61,293 nt of DNA from JBPYFK01 sp051984675 (GTDB taxonomy: Bacteria > Actinomycetota > Actinomycetes > Mycobacteriales > Pseudonocardiaceae): positions 1 through 61,293 of the forward strand of contig JBPYFK010000011.1 of NCBI GenBank assembly GCA_051984675.1. Reading direction: 5' to 3'. The notes under the pieces are model-generated. The model saw nothing but the letters and a program-made list of their open reading frames with translations, had not been told where the DNA came from and searched no databases. Below, piece after piece: positions 42,223 to 50,106 of the stretch. The position numbers and the translations under genes are program-made. How positions within the stretch are numbered: position 1 is the stretch's first letter; each line of letters opens with the position of its first letter.

Positions 42223-43029
42223 GTGACGACGATGACGACGATTACACGTGCGCACGACGTGGCCCGAACCGACCACGGTCACGCCATCGAACTCATCAGC
42301 GCGGAAGTCAATGCCATGGGTGCCGTGGTGCGGAGTCTTGCGCCCAGCGACTGGCTGCTCCCCACCGACTGCACCGGTTGGGATGTCCACAGCCTGGTCG
42401 CGCACATCGTGGGTAACGCCGAGAACATCCTCGATCCCGACCTCATGCGGCGGCGAGCACGCGAGGGAACCGAGAACTATCCACAGCTCTACATCGTCGA
42501 CGCGATGAACGAAATGGCCGTCGACGACTGGCGCGACAAGCCATCGGCGGCTCTCGTCGACGGGTTCAACCGACTGTGGCCGAGCGCCGTCGAGGCGCTG
42601 CGCACGATGCCCGAGTCGGCACGGCAACAGACCTTCGAGTCCGGCTACCCCGATGTGCCGACGCTGACGTTCGGCTACATCTGCGACGTGATCTTCACCC
42701 GGGACATGTGGATGCACCGCGTCGACCTCTGCCGCGCCACAGGCAAGCCGTTCGCGCCCGGCGAGCACAGCAGGGATGTGATCGCGCAGATCCTGCGCGA
42801 CCTCGACGATGCCTGGGAAGGTGATGCGTTCGTGCTGGAGCTGACCGGCGCCACGATCGGAGACTGGCAGATCGGTGCCGGTGAGCCGGTGCTGACGGTC
42901 GGCTGTGACGCGGTCGAGTTCCTGCGCAACCTCTCTGGACGTACCGAGCCCGAACCCGCGCTCACGGTCGTTCGGGGCGACCCCGCCCTGCTGGACATGG
43001 TTCGTGAGGCGCGCCTGTCCACCTTCTGA
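42223..43029 (+). CDS. Maleylpyruvate isomerase family mycothiol-dependent enzyme
   Basis: A 268-residue protein with a DinB-like four-helix N-terminal domain (WLLPTDCTGWDVHSLVAHIV, with metal-binding His in the helix and later TRDMWMHRVDLCRATG) and a C-terminal MDMPI-type domain. Family members use a bound metal and mycothiol for isomerase or transferase reactions. GTG 42223 and ATG 42232 are both possible starts; GAGGGGGA is near. A bidirectional terminator follows. Confidence 0.85.
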   Translation: MTTMTTITRAHDVARTDHGHAIELISAEVNAMGAVVRSLAPSDWLLPTDCTGWDVHSLVAHIVGNAENILDPDLMRRRAREGTENYPQLYIVDAMNEMAVDDWRDKPSAALVDGFNRLWPSAVEALRTMPESARQQTFESGYPDVPTLTFGYICDVIFTRDMWMHRVDLCRATGKPFAPGEHSRDVIAQILRDLDDAWEGDAFVLELTGATIGDWQIGAGEPVLTVGCDAVEFLRNLSGRTEPEPALTVVRGDPALLDMVREARLSTF

Positions 43030-43056
43030 TCCTGCCGATCCGTCCTCTGTAGACCA

Positions 43057-43089
43057 CTGGGTGGCGTCACGCGGAGTGACGCCACCCAG
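43057..43089. terminator. Bidirectional terminator
   Basis: CTGGGTGGCGTCAC and GTGACGCCACCCAG pair over 14 bp around loop GCGGA, between the convergent mycothiol-enzyme and hsp20 genes. Confidence 0.88.
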
Positions 43090-43113
43090 GGCATTCGTCG
43101 TATTTCCGGTGGG

Positions 43114-43590
43114 TTACTTGATCTGGACGCGATGCGGCTTTGCTTTCTCCGTCTTCGGTACCCGCACCATCAGCACGCCGTTCTCCAGAGTCGCATCCAC
43201 CTTGCCGGTATCGACTCCGCCGGGCAGCGTGCTGCGGAACTGGAACCGTCCGGTACGCCGCATCTGGCGACGCACGACCCCGGTACGTTCCCGTTCCTTG
43301 GTCTCGCCGCTGATCCACAGGTCGTGGTCACGGACCTCGACCTCGATGTCGTCGCGGCGCACGCCGGGTAGGTCGACCTCGAACAGGTAGGCGTCCTCGG
43401 TCTCCTCCATGTCGACCATCGGCTGCCATGCTCCGGCCCGGGTCGTCGTCCACCCAGGGTCGAACAGCTGGCCCATGCGCTCCCACAGTTCTTCCATCTC
43501 GCGGAACGGCTCGTGCCACAACTCAGCCGAGCGAGGCCAGGCGTGGGCGCCGTACGGGCCGCCGCGCCGGACAGGTACTGGCTCGGTCAT
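43114..43590 (-). CDS. Hsp20-family small heat-shock protein (second copy)
   Basis: A 158-residue Hsp20 holdase: MVDMEETEDAYLFEVDLPGV opens the alpha-crystallin domain, and LENGVLMVRVPKTEKAKPH closes it. No long tail, in contrast to the protein at 8366-9076. ATG 43590 has GGGGGGAG upstream. I find neither a HAIR nor a CIRCE element in the 84 bp before it, so its control differs from the first copy. Confidence 0.92.
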   Translation of the reverse strand: MTEPVPVRRGGPYGAHAWPRSAELWHEPFREMEELWERMGQLFDPGWTTTRAGAWQPMVDMEETEDAYLFEVDLPGVRRDDIEVEVRDHDLWISGETKERERTGVVRRQMRRTGRFQFRSTLPGGVDTGKVDATLENGVLMVRVPKTEKAKPHRVQIK

Positions 43591-43674
43591 CGCTCCCCCC
43601 GACACGTTGTCGTGCGCTTGCGTTTCCGAGCATCGCAGCATTCACCCGAACGTGCAGCACCGCCGGCGTTGGCG

Positions 43675-43944
43675 TCAGCGCGTACGGCGCAAGGGCAGCG
43701 GCAGCTTAGCGCTCGTGCAGCGGCTGTGCGGGGTCACCACCGCAAGGTCAAGGCGGAAACGTCCCGGGGTGTCGATCACCGATGCGCCGCCATCGCGGGC
43801 GAGGAAAACGAAGGCGGAATCACTGCGCTGGATCACGCGGCCACGTCGTCCCGTCCAAGTGTCGATCCAGTCGTCCGCCGAAGGACCGCCGAAATGCCAC
43901 CGGGAAGGCCGCCGCCGGGGCATGGCAGCAGGAGTAGCCTCCAT
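43675..43944 (-). CDS. Small unknown protein
   Basis: An 89-residue frame with good actinobacterial codon bias. It contains WHFGGPSADDWIDTWTGRRG and SAFVFLARDGGASVIDTPG, with no recognised domain; the Trp-rich N-terminal part and beta-like C-terminal part look like a real small protein. ATG 43944 follows GGAAAGG at some distance; GTG 43950 is an alternative. The existence of the gene is probable, not certain. Confidence 0.5.
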   Translation of the reverse strand: MEATPAAMPRRRPSRWHFGGPSADDWIDTWTGRRGRVIQRSDSAFVFLARDGGASVIDTPGRFRLDLAVVTPHSRCTSAKLPLPLRRTR

Positions 43945-44097
43945 GATCACGAACCTTTCCGCTCACCTCGTTCTAGGGCAAATAGCACCTCGCATTTCGC
44001 GTTCGAGATCAAAGAGTACTCGCCCGCGATCGATTCGCACGGGATTTGTTGGCTGTGCGAGCCCGGCCGACCCGGGCCCTGTTTCGAACAGGCTCAG

Positions 44098-44406
44098 TCA
44101 GTACTTGCCGTTCCCGGCGCAACGTAAGCAGGTTTGGCCGTCACTGGCGACGCCCGACCCGCCACAGGCTGGGCATTCCCGGGAGGACAGCTCTCCGGGC
44201 GAGAGCATCGCGAGCAGGTTCTGTCGCTGGTCGCCAGTGAGACGGTAACGATGAACCTGGCGGTCGCTGGTGTGCACTTCGAGCTCGACAGCCGCGTCAT
44301 CGTTGAAGCCCGCCGGTTGTTGGTCGCGCGTCACGCGGAAGCCCACGACCTCGCTGGCGTCCTCGCTGACGTCGCGGTGAGCCGTCATGTCGGAGCGCGT
44401 GATCAT
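44098..44406 (-). CDS. Small protein with DnaJ-type CxxCxGxG motifs
   Basis: A 102-residue protein. Residues 1-75 form an alpha/beta domain (AAVELEVHTSDRQVHRYRLT), and the C-terminus has CPACGGSG and CLRCAGNG, two copies of the zinc-binding CxxCxGxG motif of DnaJ zinc fingers. It lacks a J domain, so it is not a DnaJ. It may bind zinc and act as a small chaperone-associated or regulatory protein; it lies ~500 bp from hsp20. Confidence 0.7.
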   Translation of the reverse strand: MITRSDMTAHRDVSEDASEVVGFRVTRDQQPAGFNDDAAVELEVHTSDRQVHRYRLTGDQRQNLLAMLSPGELSSRECPACGGSGVASDGQTCLRCAGNGKY

Positions 44407-45176
44407 TCGCGTTCACCCCTCGCGCCGCTTCGTCCGGGGACCAGCAACCATACTCCACTCGAATGGGTGAATGTGACCACAATTCCGCAACAGGAACGAG
44501 TAAAAGCGATACAGGACGCGACGTGCGGCGCCGAACAACCGTGAAATGGTCGGACGCGGGAAGATCGCGCCACCCCCCGACGGCGTCGCGATACTTCCCG
44601 CGTCCGCTGTGGCCGTCCCCCGAACAACCACGGCCACATTTCTTCTGGTGGTCAAGCCCGCACCACTAGGTGCTTGGCTCGGGCGGTGGAAGAGGTGCCT
44701 GGAAACCTCCGCCACCGCCCACCCTACGACGGGTGCTCGCATGAACACACCATGAGCTGGGAAAACGGGGGCCATCGAGGCAGGTGTGAGAGATGAGGCC
44801 AGTGGTGGCCGGGATCGGTCGCACTCGCTGCCGGCTGGTTTCCACTCACCCGTTCAGGCAAACCGCGCGCCTGCCGTGCGGTCCAGAGGTGGAGCGGCGC
44901 ATGCGATCTCGGCCAATCCTGGTTATCCCTGGTATGGGCCGGTTGCCCAGCTGGTGCCCAGGACGCGACCGGTCCGGGCACGCGGGGGAGGAACCGCTCG
45001 GGGGAGTGCGGGTTCGCGAGGCGTGCCCAGCGGTTCCCGGTGGCGAATGGTCGCTGGTCGGCATTCGTCACCAGGACCGGAAGGTGGCCGCCGGTGTCCG
45101 CCGGCGGCCACCTTTGTGACAGGCCGGCGTGACTCGCGATCGGCTACGTTTCCAGCGTGGACCTGATCGAGTTAAC
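44407..45176. other. 770-bp stretch without a supported gene
   Basis: Several overlapping reading frames exist on both strands, but none has the G/C third-position pattern of the neighbours. 44450-44560 is noticeably richer in A/T. A strong hairpin lies at 45081-45114. No RNA gene was recognised. Confidence 0.55.
45081..45114. terminator. Hairpin terminator candidate
   Basis: AAGGTGGCCGCCGG and CCGGCGGCCACCTT pair perfectly over 14 bp around TGTCCG, followed by TGTGA on the plus strand. It lies 60 bp beyond the stop of the minus-strand gene at 45177-45479, which it probably terminates. Confidence 0.8.
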
Positions 45177-45479
45177 TCACTGGAAGTCGCGGCGGGTAGC
45201 ACACCAGGCAGCGACATCGCCGCTGTGCTGCTGGACGCAGTCCCACCCCCGGTGACTGAGCGAGACCCGAGCGGAGATGTCCGGGCCACGCCAGTGGCCG
45301 CGTAACAGCCCGAGCCCGTTGGCGTAGGCCACCGCCTGTTCCAGTTCGCCGGGCATGACCGGTTCACCGCAGCTGTGCGGCGTCGCCAGGAATTCCAGCG
45401 GGTCGGGCTCGTGGGTCTGCTCGGAAAGCCACCGCAGGAACGCTGTAGCGATCGCATCACGGCGCTGCAATCTCATCAT
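45177..45479 (-). CDS. Unknown small protein
   Basis: A 100-residue protein resembling conserved actinobacterial hypotheticals. It has helical segments (RRDAIATAFLRWLSEQTHE, ELEQAVAYANGLGLLRG) and a short beta pair (ISARVSLSHRGWDCVQQH), arranged like a winged helix. No function is assigned. ATG codons at 45479 and 45476 follow GAGG. Codon use fits the genome. Confidence 0.65.
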   Translation of the reverse strand: MMRLQRRDAIATAFLRWLSEQTHEPDPLEFLATPHSCGEPVMPGELEQAVAYANGLGLLRGHWRGPDISARVSLSHRGWDCVQQHSGDVAAWCATRRDFQ

Positions 45480-45833
45480 GGCCTCGCAGGTGCGTTCGTG
45501 GCACCGGCTGCCTCCCTGCGGGGATGGGAAGACATCGCCGGTGTCGATGTCCTTGCGTGATCGACGGCGCCTGCCCCGTCACCGGTTCCGGCCACGGCAA
45601 CGGATACCACCACAGGGGTACATGGTCGGCTTCCCGACGCACGGCTGTTGATCAGCGATGCACGCGCAATTCCAGGTGAATTTCACTAACCCGAGGAATT
45701 AAGTCTCATACTTTGTGGTGACGTGGCCGAGAGAAGACGAGAGCTCGGCCTGCGCGGCCCGAGCCCAGGGAGCAAATTGGTGCGCCTCCGAGACAACGGG
45801 TCTCGGCGAGAAGCGAGAAAGGATTCTGATTTG
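45480..45833. other. Divergent intergenic region and leader of secreted protein
   Basis: 354 bp without a gene. 45480-45676 shows nothing recognised. 45690-45715 is AT-rich and may be a promoter. 45725-45806 can form hairpins and is listed separately. Confidence 0.55.
45725..45806 (+). ncRNA. Candidate structured leader
   Basis: GGCCGAG (45725-45731) can pair with CTCGGCC (45744-45750), and CCGAGAC (45788-45794) pairs perfectly with GTCTCGG (45800-45806) around AACGG, ending 27 nt before the start codon of the secreted protein. No known riboswitch pattern was recognised. Confidence 0.35.
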
Positions 45834-46148
45834 ATGCGGTTAATTTCTGCGACCGTCTTGGCGAGCTCTGTTGCGCTGGGAGCGTTTCTCCCGGCCGTGG
45901 CGAACGCGAATCCTCTGCCTGCGCCGGGAGCAACGACGCATTGGGTCGCTCCCAACCCCTGCGGCCATGACGGTGGGCGCCATGACCGCGACTGTGACCG
46001 CTGGCGGCAATGCTGCTATGACCACGGTCGAAGGGATCATGACCGCGACTGCGACCGTGACCGCGGTCGATGGGATCGCGACCGCGACTGCGACCGTGAC
46101 CACGGCCGATGGGATCACGACCGCAACCAAGGCGGATGGCACCGCTGA
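45834..46148 (+). CDS. Secreted Asp/Arg/His/Cys-rich repeat protein
   Basis: A 104-residue precursor. Residues 1-~26 (MRLISATVLASSVALGAFLP, cleavage near ANA-NP) form a signal peptide. From about residue 43 the mature part is composed almost wholly of Asp, Arg, His, Cys, Gly and Trp, in repeats such as HDRDCDRDRGRWDRD. At DNA level an ~39-bp unit repeats from 46039 to 46120. Five to six Cys with evenly spaced His and Asp suggest metal binding or disulfide cross-linking outside the cell; function is unknown. GAAAGGA precedes the ATG by about 10 nt. A strong hairpin terminator follows. Confidence 0.72.
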   Translation: MRLISATVLASSVALGAFLPAVANANPLPAPGATTHWVAPNPCGHDGGRHDRDCDRWRQCCYDHGRRDHDRDCDRDRGRWDRDRDCDRDHGRWDHDRNQGGWHR

Positions 46149-46232
46149 ATCTGCATTCGGCATGAGCCGGTGAATTCTGGATTCTTGTCGGAGCCAGAAT
46201 TCGCCTACCGCGCATGTTTTCGAATCGAGTGC

Positions 46233-46267
46233 GCTGCTGGCCCACACCGCTTCGGTGTGGGCCAGCA
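46233..46267. terminator. Hairpin terminator
   Basis: CTGCTGGCCCACACC and GGTGTGGGCCAGCAG pair over 15 bp around GCTTC, 85 bp after the secreted repeat protein. It also faces the end of the convergent membrane protein gene. Confidence 0.88.
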
Positions 46268-46339
46268 GTGGAAACGGTGATCCGTGAGGAAACTATTCGG
46301 ATCGATACCGGGTGCCGGTTCCACAAGTAGAAGGATGGT

Positions 46340-46942
46340 TTAGGGGCCCGGCAGCGATCGCGGTGGTGTGCCGGGAGCTGGAATGGTTGCTCGGCCGCCG
46401 ATGGCTGATGTTGATGCTGGTAGCGCTGCGGGATTCGACACGACCTCTGGCCCAGAAGCGAGCGTGCCGGCCGAGGCCGTACCGGAGGGGCTCGCCTGCT
46501 GCCTGGAGGCTGCTACCCCTTGGGGGCCTGGGGATTCTGTTGGCCCGCCATCCTCACTGCGGGCGTTGACACTCGGCACGGTCACCCACATCGCCTTCGC
46601 CTCGCTTGCGGCATGCTCGCCTTGCTGGCCAAAGGCTGGGCGGTCAAGCGCAGGCGGTACGGCCGTCGAGGGCGGCTGCCACGGACTTGGCGGTGGGAGT
46701 GGCGACACCGGCGGTAACGCCTGGGGCGGTTGTTGGTCCGGTGGCCAGGCCAGGAGCACCAGTCCGGTCGCGGCCAGCGCCAACGCCACCCCGCCGCTCT
46801 CCGACGGATGCCGGTCGATGCGTCTCAAAACTCTGCCACGCATGCCGCGCTGCTGCCGCGATCGCAAAGCGATGCCGGTAGCGAGCACGAGTGCCGCGGC
46901 CACCATCGCCACCCCGACACATTCCGCAAAGATCAACATCAT
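46340..46942 (-). CDS. Unknown Pro/Ser-rich membrane protein
   Basis: A 200-residue protein with two N-terminal membrane helices (about 5-25 and 50-68) and a ~130-residue low-complexity region rich in Pro, Ala, Ser and Gly (PPDQQPPQALPPVSPLPPPS). The topology places the Pro-rich part outside or along the wall if both termini are external (inference). Start ATG 46942 or 46939. No homologue recognised; codon bias is acceptable. Confidence 0.55.
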   Translation of the reverse strand: MMLIFAECVGVAMVAAALVLATGIALRSRQQRGMRGRVLRRIDRHPSESGGVALALAATGLVLLAWPPDQQPPQALPPVSPLPPPSPWQPPSTAVPPALDRPAFGQQGEHAASEAKAMWVTVPSVNARSEDGGPTESPGPQGVAASRQQASPSGTASAGTLASGPEVVSNPAALPASTSAIGGRATIPAPGTPPRSLPGP

Positions 46943-47376
46943 GGGTCCGGTCGTTCTCTACGACATCAACGACGACAGACCATCACAAGCCGGCCGGAGA
47001 CCGGAAGGGCCCGCACGGGGGCTGTTTCAGCCTCCGCGTTCGACGCCTGGTCAGGCGACCGATCAATCGAGTGAATCACGCGGATGTACCGCGGCCCCGC
47101 CCTTACGAGGGGTACAAGGGCGGGGCCGGGCCAGGCGCACATCGTCGTCACTCGCCCTGTGCTGACCTGCGCGCCTCGAAGACTGATGATGCCGGACGCA
47201 CCCGAACAGCCGATAGCCCCCTGCACCCTTTCAGGGGAAGGGCAGGCAGCGAGATGATCGCTGGTCGTACACATCGGACACTGCCCCGCTGCTGCACAAC
47301 AACGCCCTGTGCGCCTGTGATGTGCTCCCGTCACGATCTCGCAAACGATGTGGTCAACGAACTCAGGAGACGCAAG
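46943..47376. other. 434-bp intergenic region
   Basis: No reading frame here looks coding. The only clear structure is the hairpin at 47092-47128. The DNA is less G/C-biased than its surroundings. Confidence 0.55.
47092..47128. terminator. GC-rich hairpin
   Basis: CGGCCCCGCCCTT and AAGGGCGGGGCCG pair over 13 bp around an 11-nt loop. It is a possible terminator for the msrA transcript, although 250 bp downstream of its stop. Confidence 0.6.
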
Positions 47377-48084
47377 CTAGGCATCGTGGGGCGGTGCGAC
47401 GTCCAAACCGGTTGGACACGCCCCGGCTGACTGGTCACTCAGTTGCACACCGGTACCTGCGATCCCGCAGTAGCCGTGGGGGTTCTTGGCATCCGAGAGG
47501 TACTGCTGGTGGTAGTCCTCGGCGTAGAAGAAGTCCTTGAGCGCGGCGATTTCGGTGCTGACCTCGCCGAACCCGGCGTTGGCCAGGGCGGACCGGTACT
47601 CGTCGCGGCTGCGTTCGGCGACGGCCCGCTGCTGCTCGTCCACGTAGTAGATCGCCGAGCGGTACTGGGTGCCGACATCGTTGCCCTGCCGCATGCCTTG
47701 GGTAGGGTCGTGGTTCTCCCAGAACACCCGCAAGATCCCGGCATACGTGATCACGGACGGGTCGAACACGGCGAGGACGACTTCGGCGTGCCCGGTCATG
47801 CCGGTGCACACCTCCTCGTACGTCGGGTTCGGCGTGTAACCGCCGGCGTAGCCCACGGCCGTGGTCCACACGCCGTTCGTACGCCAGAAGGTGCGCTCGG
47901 CACCCCAGAAGCAGCCCATGCCCACGATCGCTCGCTGGAAGCCGTCCGGGAACGGCGGCACGATTCGGCGGTCGCGGTGGACTGCATGCCGCTCGGGAAC
48001 GCGAAGGGGTGTGGTGCGCCCGGGAAGCGCCCGAGCCGGGTCGATCATGCGGGTCTTGCCGAATGCGTCACCGAACAGCGCCAT
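47377..48084 (-). CDS. msrA: Peptide methionine-S-sulfoxide reductase
   Basis: Repairs methionine-S-sulfoxide in proteins. The 235-residue enzyme has catalytic Cys58 in VGMGCFWGAERTFW, the conserved GYAGGYTPNPTYEEVCTGMT and HAEVV, and resolving Cys residues near the end (NPHGYCGIAG, GACPTG). An extended N-terminus of ~50 residues is normal for this subtype. GGAGGC precedes the ATG. It begins 9 bp after the gtrA-like gene. Confidence 0.95.
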   Translation of the reverse strand: MALFGDAFGKTRMIDPARALPGRTTPLRVPERHAVHRDRRIVPPFPDGFQRAIVGMGCFWGAERTFWRTNGVWTTAVGYAGGYTPNPTYEEVCTGMTGHAEVVLAVFDPSVITYAGILRVFWENHDPTQGMRQGNDVGTQYRSAIYYVDEQQRAVAERSRDEYRSALANAGFGEVSTEIAALKDFFYAEDYHQQYLSDAKNPHGYCGIAGTGVQLSDQSAGACPTGLDVAPPHDA

Positions 48085-48093
48085 GCCTCCAGA

Positions 48094-48636
48094 CTACGTG
48101 GCGGGTGAACCCGGCCTCCCGTCCTGAGGACGCGGCTGTCGTGAGGGGGTGGCCAGAGGCCGTCGTCGCACCGCGAACACCCAGTACCGCATGATCAGGA
48201 ACCGGGCGATCCCGCTGAGCACGCTGGACACGGCGACCGCCACGGCTTCGACGGTCGCCGACGCGTGCGGCGCGAGCCAGTGCAGGACGTACAGCGTGGC
48301 GCTGGTGTAGGTGCAGTAGAAGGCCGTGGCCAGCAGGTCCTGAACGCGCTGGCGGAAGCGGGAGTCCGCACCATCGTGGAACGCGGACCTGCGCAGGGCC
48401 TCCGTGCTGGCCATGGTCGTGACGGCGACGGAAACGATGTTGGCCCAGTACGTGCCCATCCACGGCTGGATCGCGACGTACAGCAGGCCGCAGGCGAGGG
48501 TGGTGATGCCGCCGACGACGGTGAACAGGCCACCCTGCCGCATGAACCGCCGCAACTCCGCGCGAGCACCCGGTTTCTGGGCCGGGTGTGGGGTTTCCGG
48601 GTCGATCGCTTCGGTGCACGGAGTGCCGGTCGTCAC
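48094..48636 (-). CDS. GtrA-family membrane protein
   Basis: A 180-residue protein with four predicted helices and the GtrA pattern (FMRQGGLFTVVGGITTLACG, near the end SGIARFLIMRYWVF). GtrA proteins are thought to help flip polyprenyl-linked sugars for cell-envelope glycan modification. GTG start at 48636. Co-transcribed with msrA by spacing, without an obvious functional link. Confidence 0.85.
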   Translation of the reverse strand: MTTGTPCTEAIDPETPHPAQKPGARAELRRFMRQGGLFTVVGGITTLACGLLYVAIQPWMGTYWANIVSVAVTTMASTEALRRSAFHDGADSRFRQRVQDLLATAFYCTYTSATLYVLHWLAPHASATVEAVAVAVSSVLSGIARFLIMRYWVFAVRRRPLATPSRQPRPQDGRPGSPAT

Positions 48637-48876
48637 TGGGGCCGCACGTCCTTTCCGCGCCGTCCGCGGGTCGCTCGGTCGCGCTGATTATGCGGACAGC
48701 GCGTGCGCCACGCCAGGGCGATGTGAGCCATAAGGTGTGGTGTCGGCGGATCGCGTGGCTTACCGTCGCACTCGTGAATTCGTACTCGCGTGTCGTTCTG
48801 CCGCCTCCGTTCGCGCTCTGACGGGCGCTCCCGTCCACGAGCTTCCTGAACGTCCGCGAACGGAAAGAATTCACCC

Positions 48877-49812
48877 TTGTCTGACTTATCGAGTACTCCC
48901 TTGTCGTGTTCTGGTGCGCGTGCGCGTTCTGCCCGTATCGCGCGAGGTCCGCTGCCGGTTCTGGGCGCGGCAGCACTGTGGGGGACTACCGGGACGGCGG
49001 CGAGTTTCGCGCACGCCAGCCCGCTCGCGATCGGCGCGGCCACCATGGGGGTCGGCGGGCTCTTGCTGCTCATCCTGGCTGGTCGGGCGGTTGTACCGGT
49101 GCTGCGCGCCGAGCTGGCACTCCTACCTGCTGGCGCGGTCGCGGTCGCCGTGTACCCGCTGTCGTTCTACACGTCGATGTGGGCGACCGGAGTCGCCGCC
49201 GGGACCGTGCTGACACTCGGTTCCGCGCCCATGTTCGCGGCACTGATCGAGTGCGCCGTCGATCGCGTCCGCTTGGACATGGGCTGGGCGTGCGCTGCGA
49301 CGATCTCCGTTACTGGCGTGTTCTTGCTGGTCACGGACACGGCGCCGGGTGAGCAGGCACGGCACTCGGAGTGGGGTGTCCTGCTCGGGCTGCTGGCTGG
49401 TGCGGCCTACGCGGCGTACTCGTGGATCGCTGGACGCATGATGCGCCGAGGTCACGGGTCCCGCGCTGTGGTCGGTGCCCTCTTCGGCGCCGGTTCGATG
49501 CTGCTCCTGCCGATCTTGGCCATGACCGGCGGTCCGCTGCTCGGCTCGCTCCCCGGCATCGCGGTCGCCTGCTACCTCGCCATCATCCCGATGGGGCTGG
49601 CCTACATGCTGTTCGGCGCGGGACTGCGGCACACCCCCACGACCGTGGCCACGACGTTGAGTCTGCTCGAACCCGCGGTGGCGGCGCTTCTCAGCGTTGT
49701 CGTGGTCGGCGAGAACCTGGGCACGCGCTCCTGGGCGGGGATGGCGTTGATCGGGGCGGGTCTGGTCCTGGTGAGCGCGCGGAGACGGGCATCCCCCGCC
49801 GGTGACGACTGA
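48877..49812 (+). CDS. EamA/DMT-superfamily exporter
   Basis: A 311-residue protein with ten membrane helices in two EamA repeats (LPVLGAAALWGTTGTAASFA opens the first, WGVLLGLLAGAAYAAYSWIA the second). Such carriers export amino acids or other metabolites. The TTG at 48877 is preferred with GGAAAG upstream. The next 280 bp downstream contain a DnaA-box cluster rather than another gene. Confidence 0.85.
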   Translation: MSDLSSTPLSCSGARARSARIARGPLPVLGAAALWGTTGTAASFAHASPLAIGAATMGVGGLLLLILAGRAVVPVLRAELALLPAGAVAVAVYPLSFYTSMWATGVAAGTVLTLGSAPMFAALIECAVDRVRLDMGWACAATISVTGVFLLVTDTAPGEQARHSEWGVLLGLLAGAAYAAYSWIAGRMMRRGHGSRAVVGALFGAGSMLLLPILAMTGGPLLGSLPGIAVACYLAIIPMGLAYMLFGAGLRHTPTTVATTLSLLEPAVAALLSVVVVGENLGTRSWAGMALIGAGLVLVSARRRASPAGDD

Positions 49813-49820
49813 CACCTAAG

Positions 49821-49862
49821 TTGTGCACAGCTGTGGATAACTCCCTCCACAGCTGTGCACAA
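49821..49862. repeat. Perfect 17-bp inverted repeat
   Basis: TTGTGCACAGCTGTGGA (49821-49837) and TCCACAGCTGTGCACAA (49846-49862) flank 8 bp. A DnaA box on the minus strand (49832-49840) crosses the end of the left arm. Confidence 0.92.
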
Positions 49863-50090
49863 ATCCCCATCATGCGCCGAGTTATCCACAAGTCCACCGC
49901 CGGGGGTAGGGGTTTATCCACAGACTTGTGGACAGGATCTGCGCAGGTGTGGGCAGGTCCCGCCCGGCCTGAACGGTGTTCGTGGCGACGACATCAACTG
50001 TTCACTGATCTCTCAACTACCCGGCATCCACCTGGTGACGGCGCGGGGAAACGGGCCTCGCCAGTGGGGATACGGCCCGAGTTCTCCACA
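49832..50090. promoter_or_regulatory. Cluster of DnaA boxes
   Basis: Three perfect TTATCCACA boxes occur at 49832-49840 (minus), 49882-49890 (plus) and 49914-49922 (plus). Near matches are CTGTCCACA (49927-49935, minus) and TTCTCCACA (50082-50090, plus). No dnaA, dnaN or gyrB lies nearby, so this is not the usual oriC locus. A titration or regulatory site is likely. Confidence 0.8.
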
Positions 50091-50106
50091 AGGTCGTCGC
50101 CCGGGC

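Larger units (their letters stand above)
49813..50106. other. Intergenic region with DnaA-box cluster
   Basis: 294 bp between convergent EamA and gamma-glutamyltransferase genes. It contains the 17-bp inverted repeat and several DnaA boxes listed next. No coding frame is supported. Confidence 0.8.

Noticed and set aside
43591..43674. CIRCE or HAIR element before the second hsp20
   Set aside because: No TTAGCACTC-N9-GAGTGCTAA or CTTGAGT-N7-ACTCAAG pattern even with several mismatches.
44413..44775. Minus-strand 120-residue frame
   Set aside because: Poor codon bias, no domain, overlaps several equally long frames; probably not coding.
44793..45119. Plus-strand frame ending in the 45081-45114 hairpin
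   Set aside because: Its end reads through the hairpin and its composition (Arg/Pro/Gly) is that of a random frame.
49813..50106. Chromosomal origin oriC
   Set aside because: No dnaA, dnaN, recF, gyrB or rpmH nearby and fewer boxes than a typical actinobacterial oriC.
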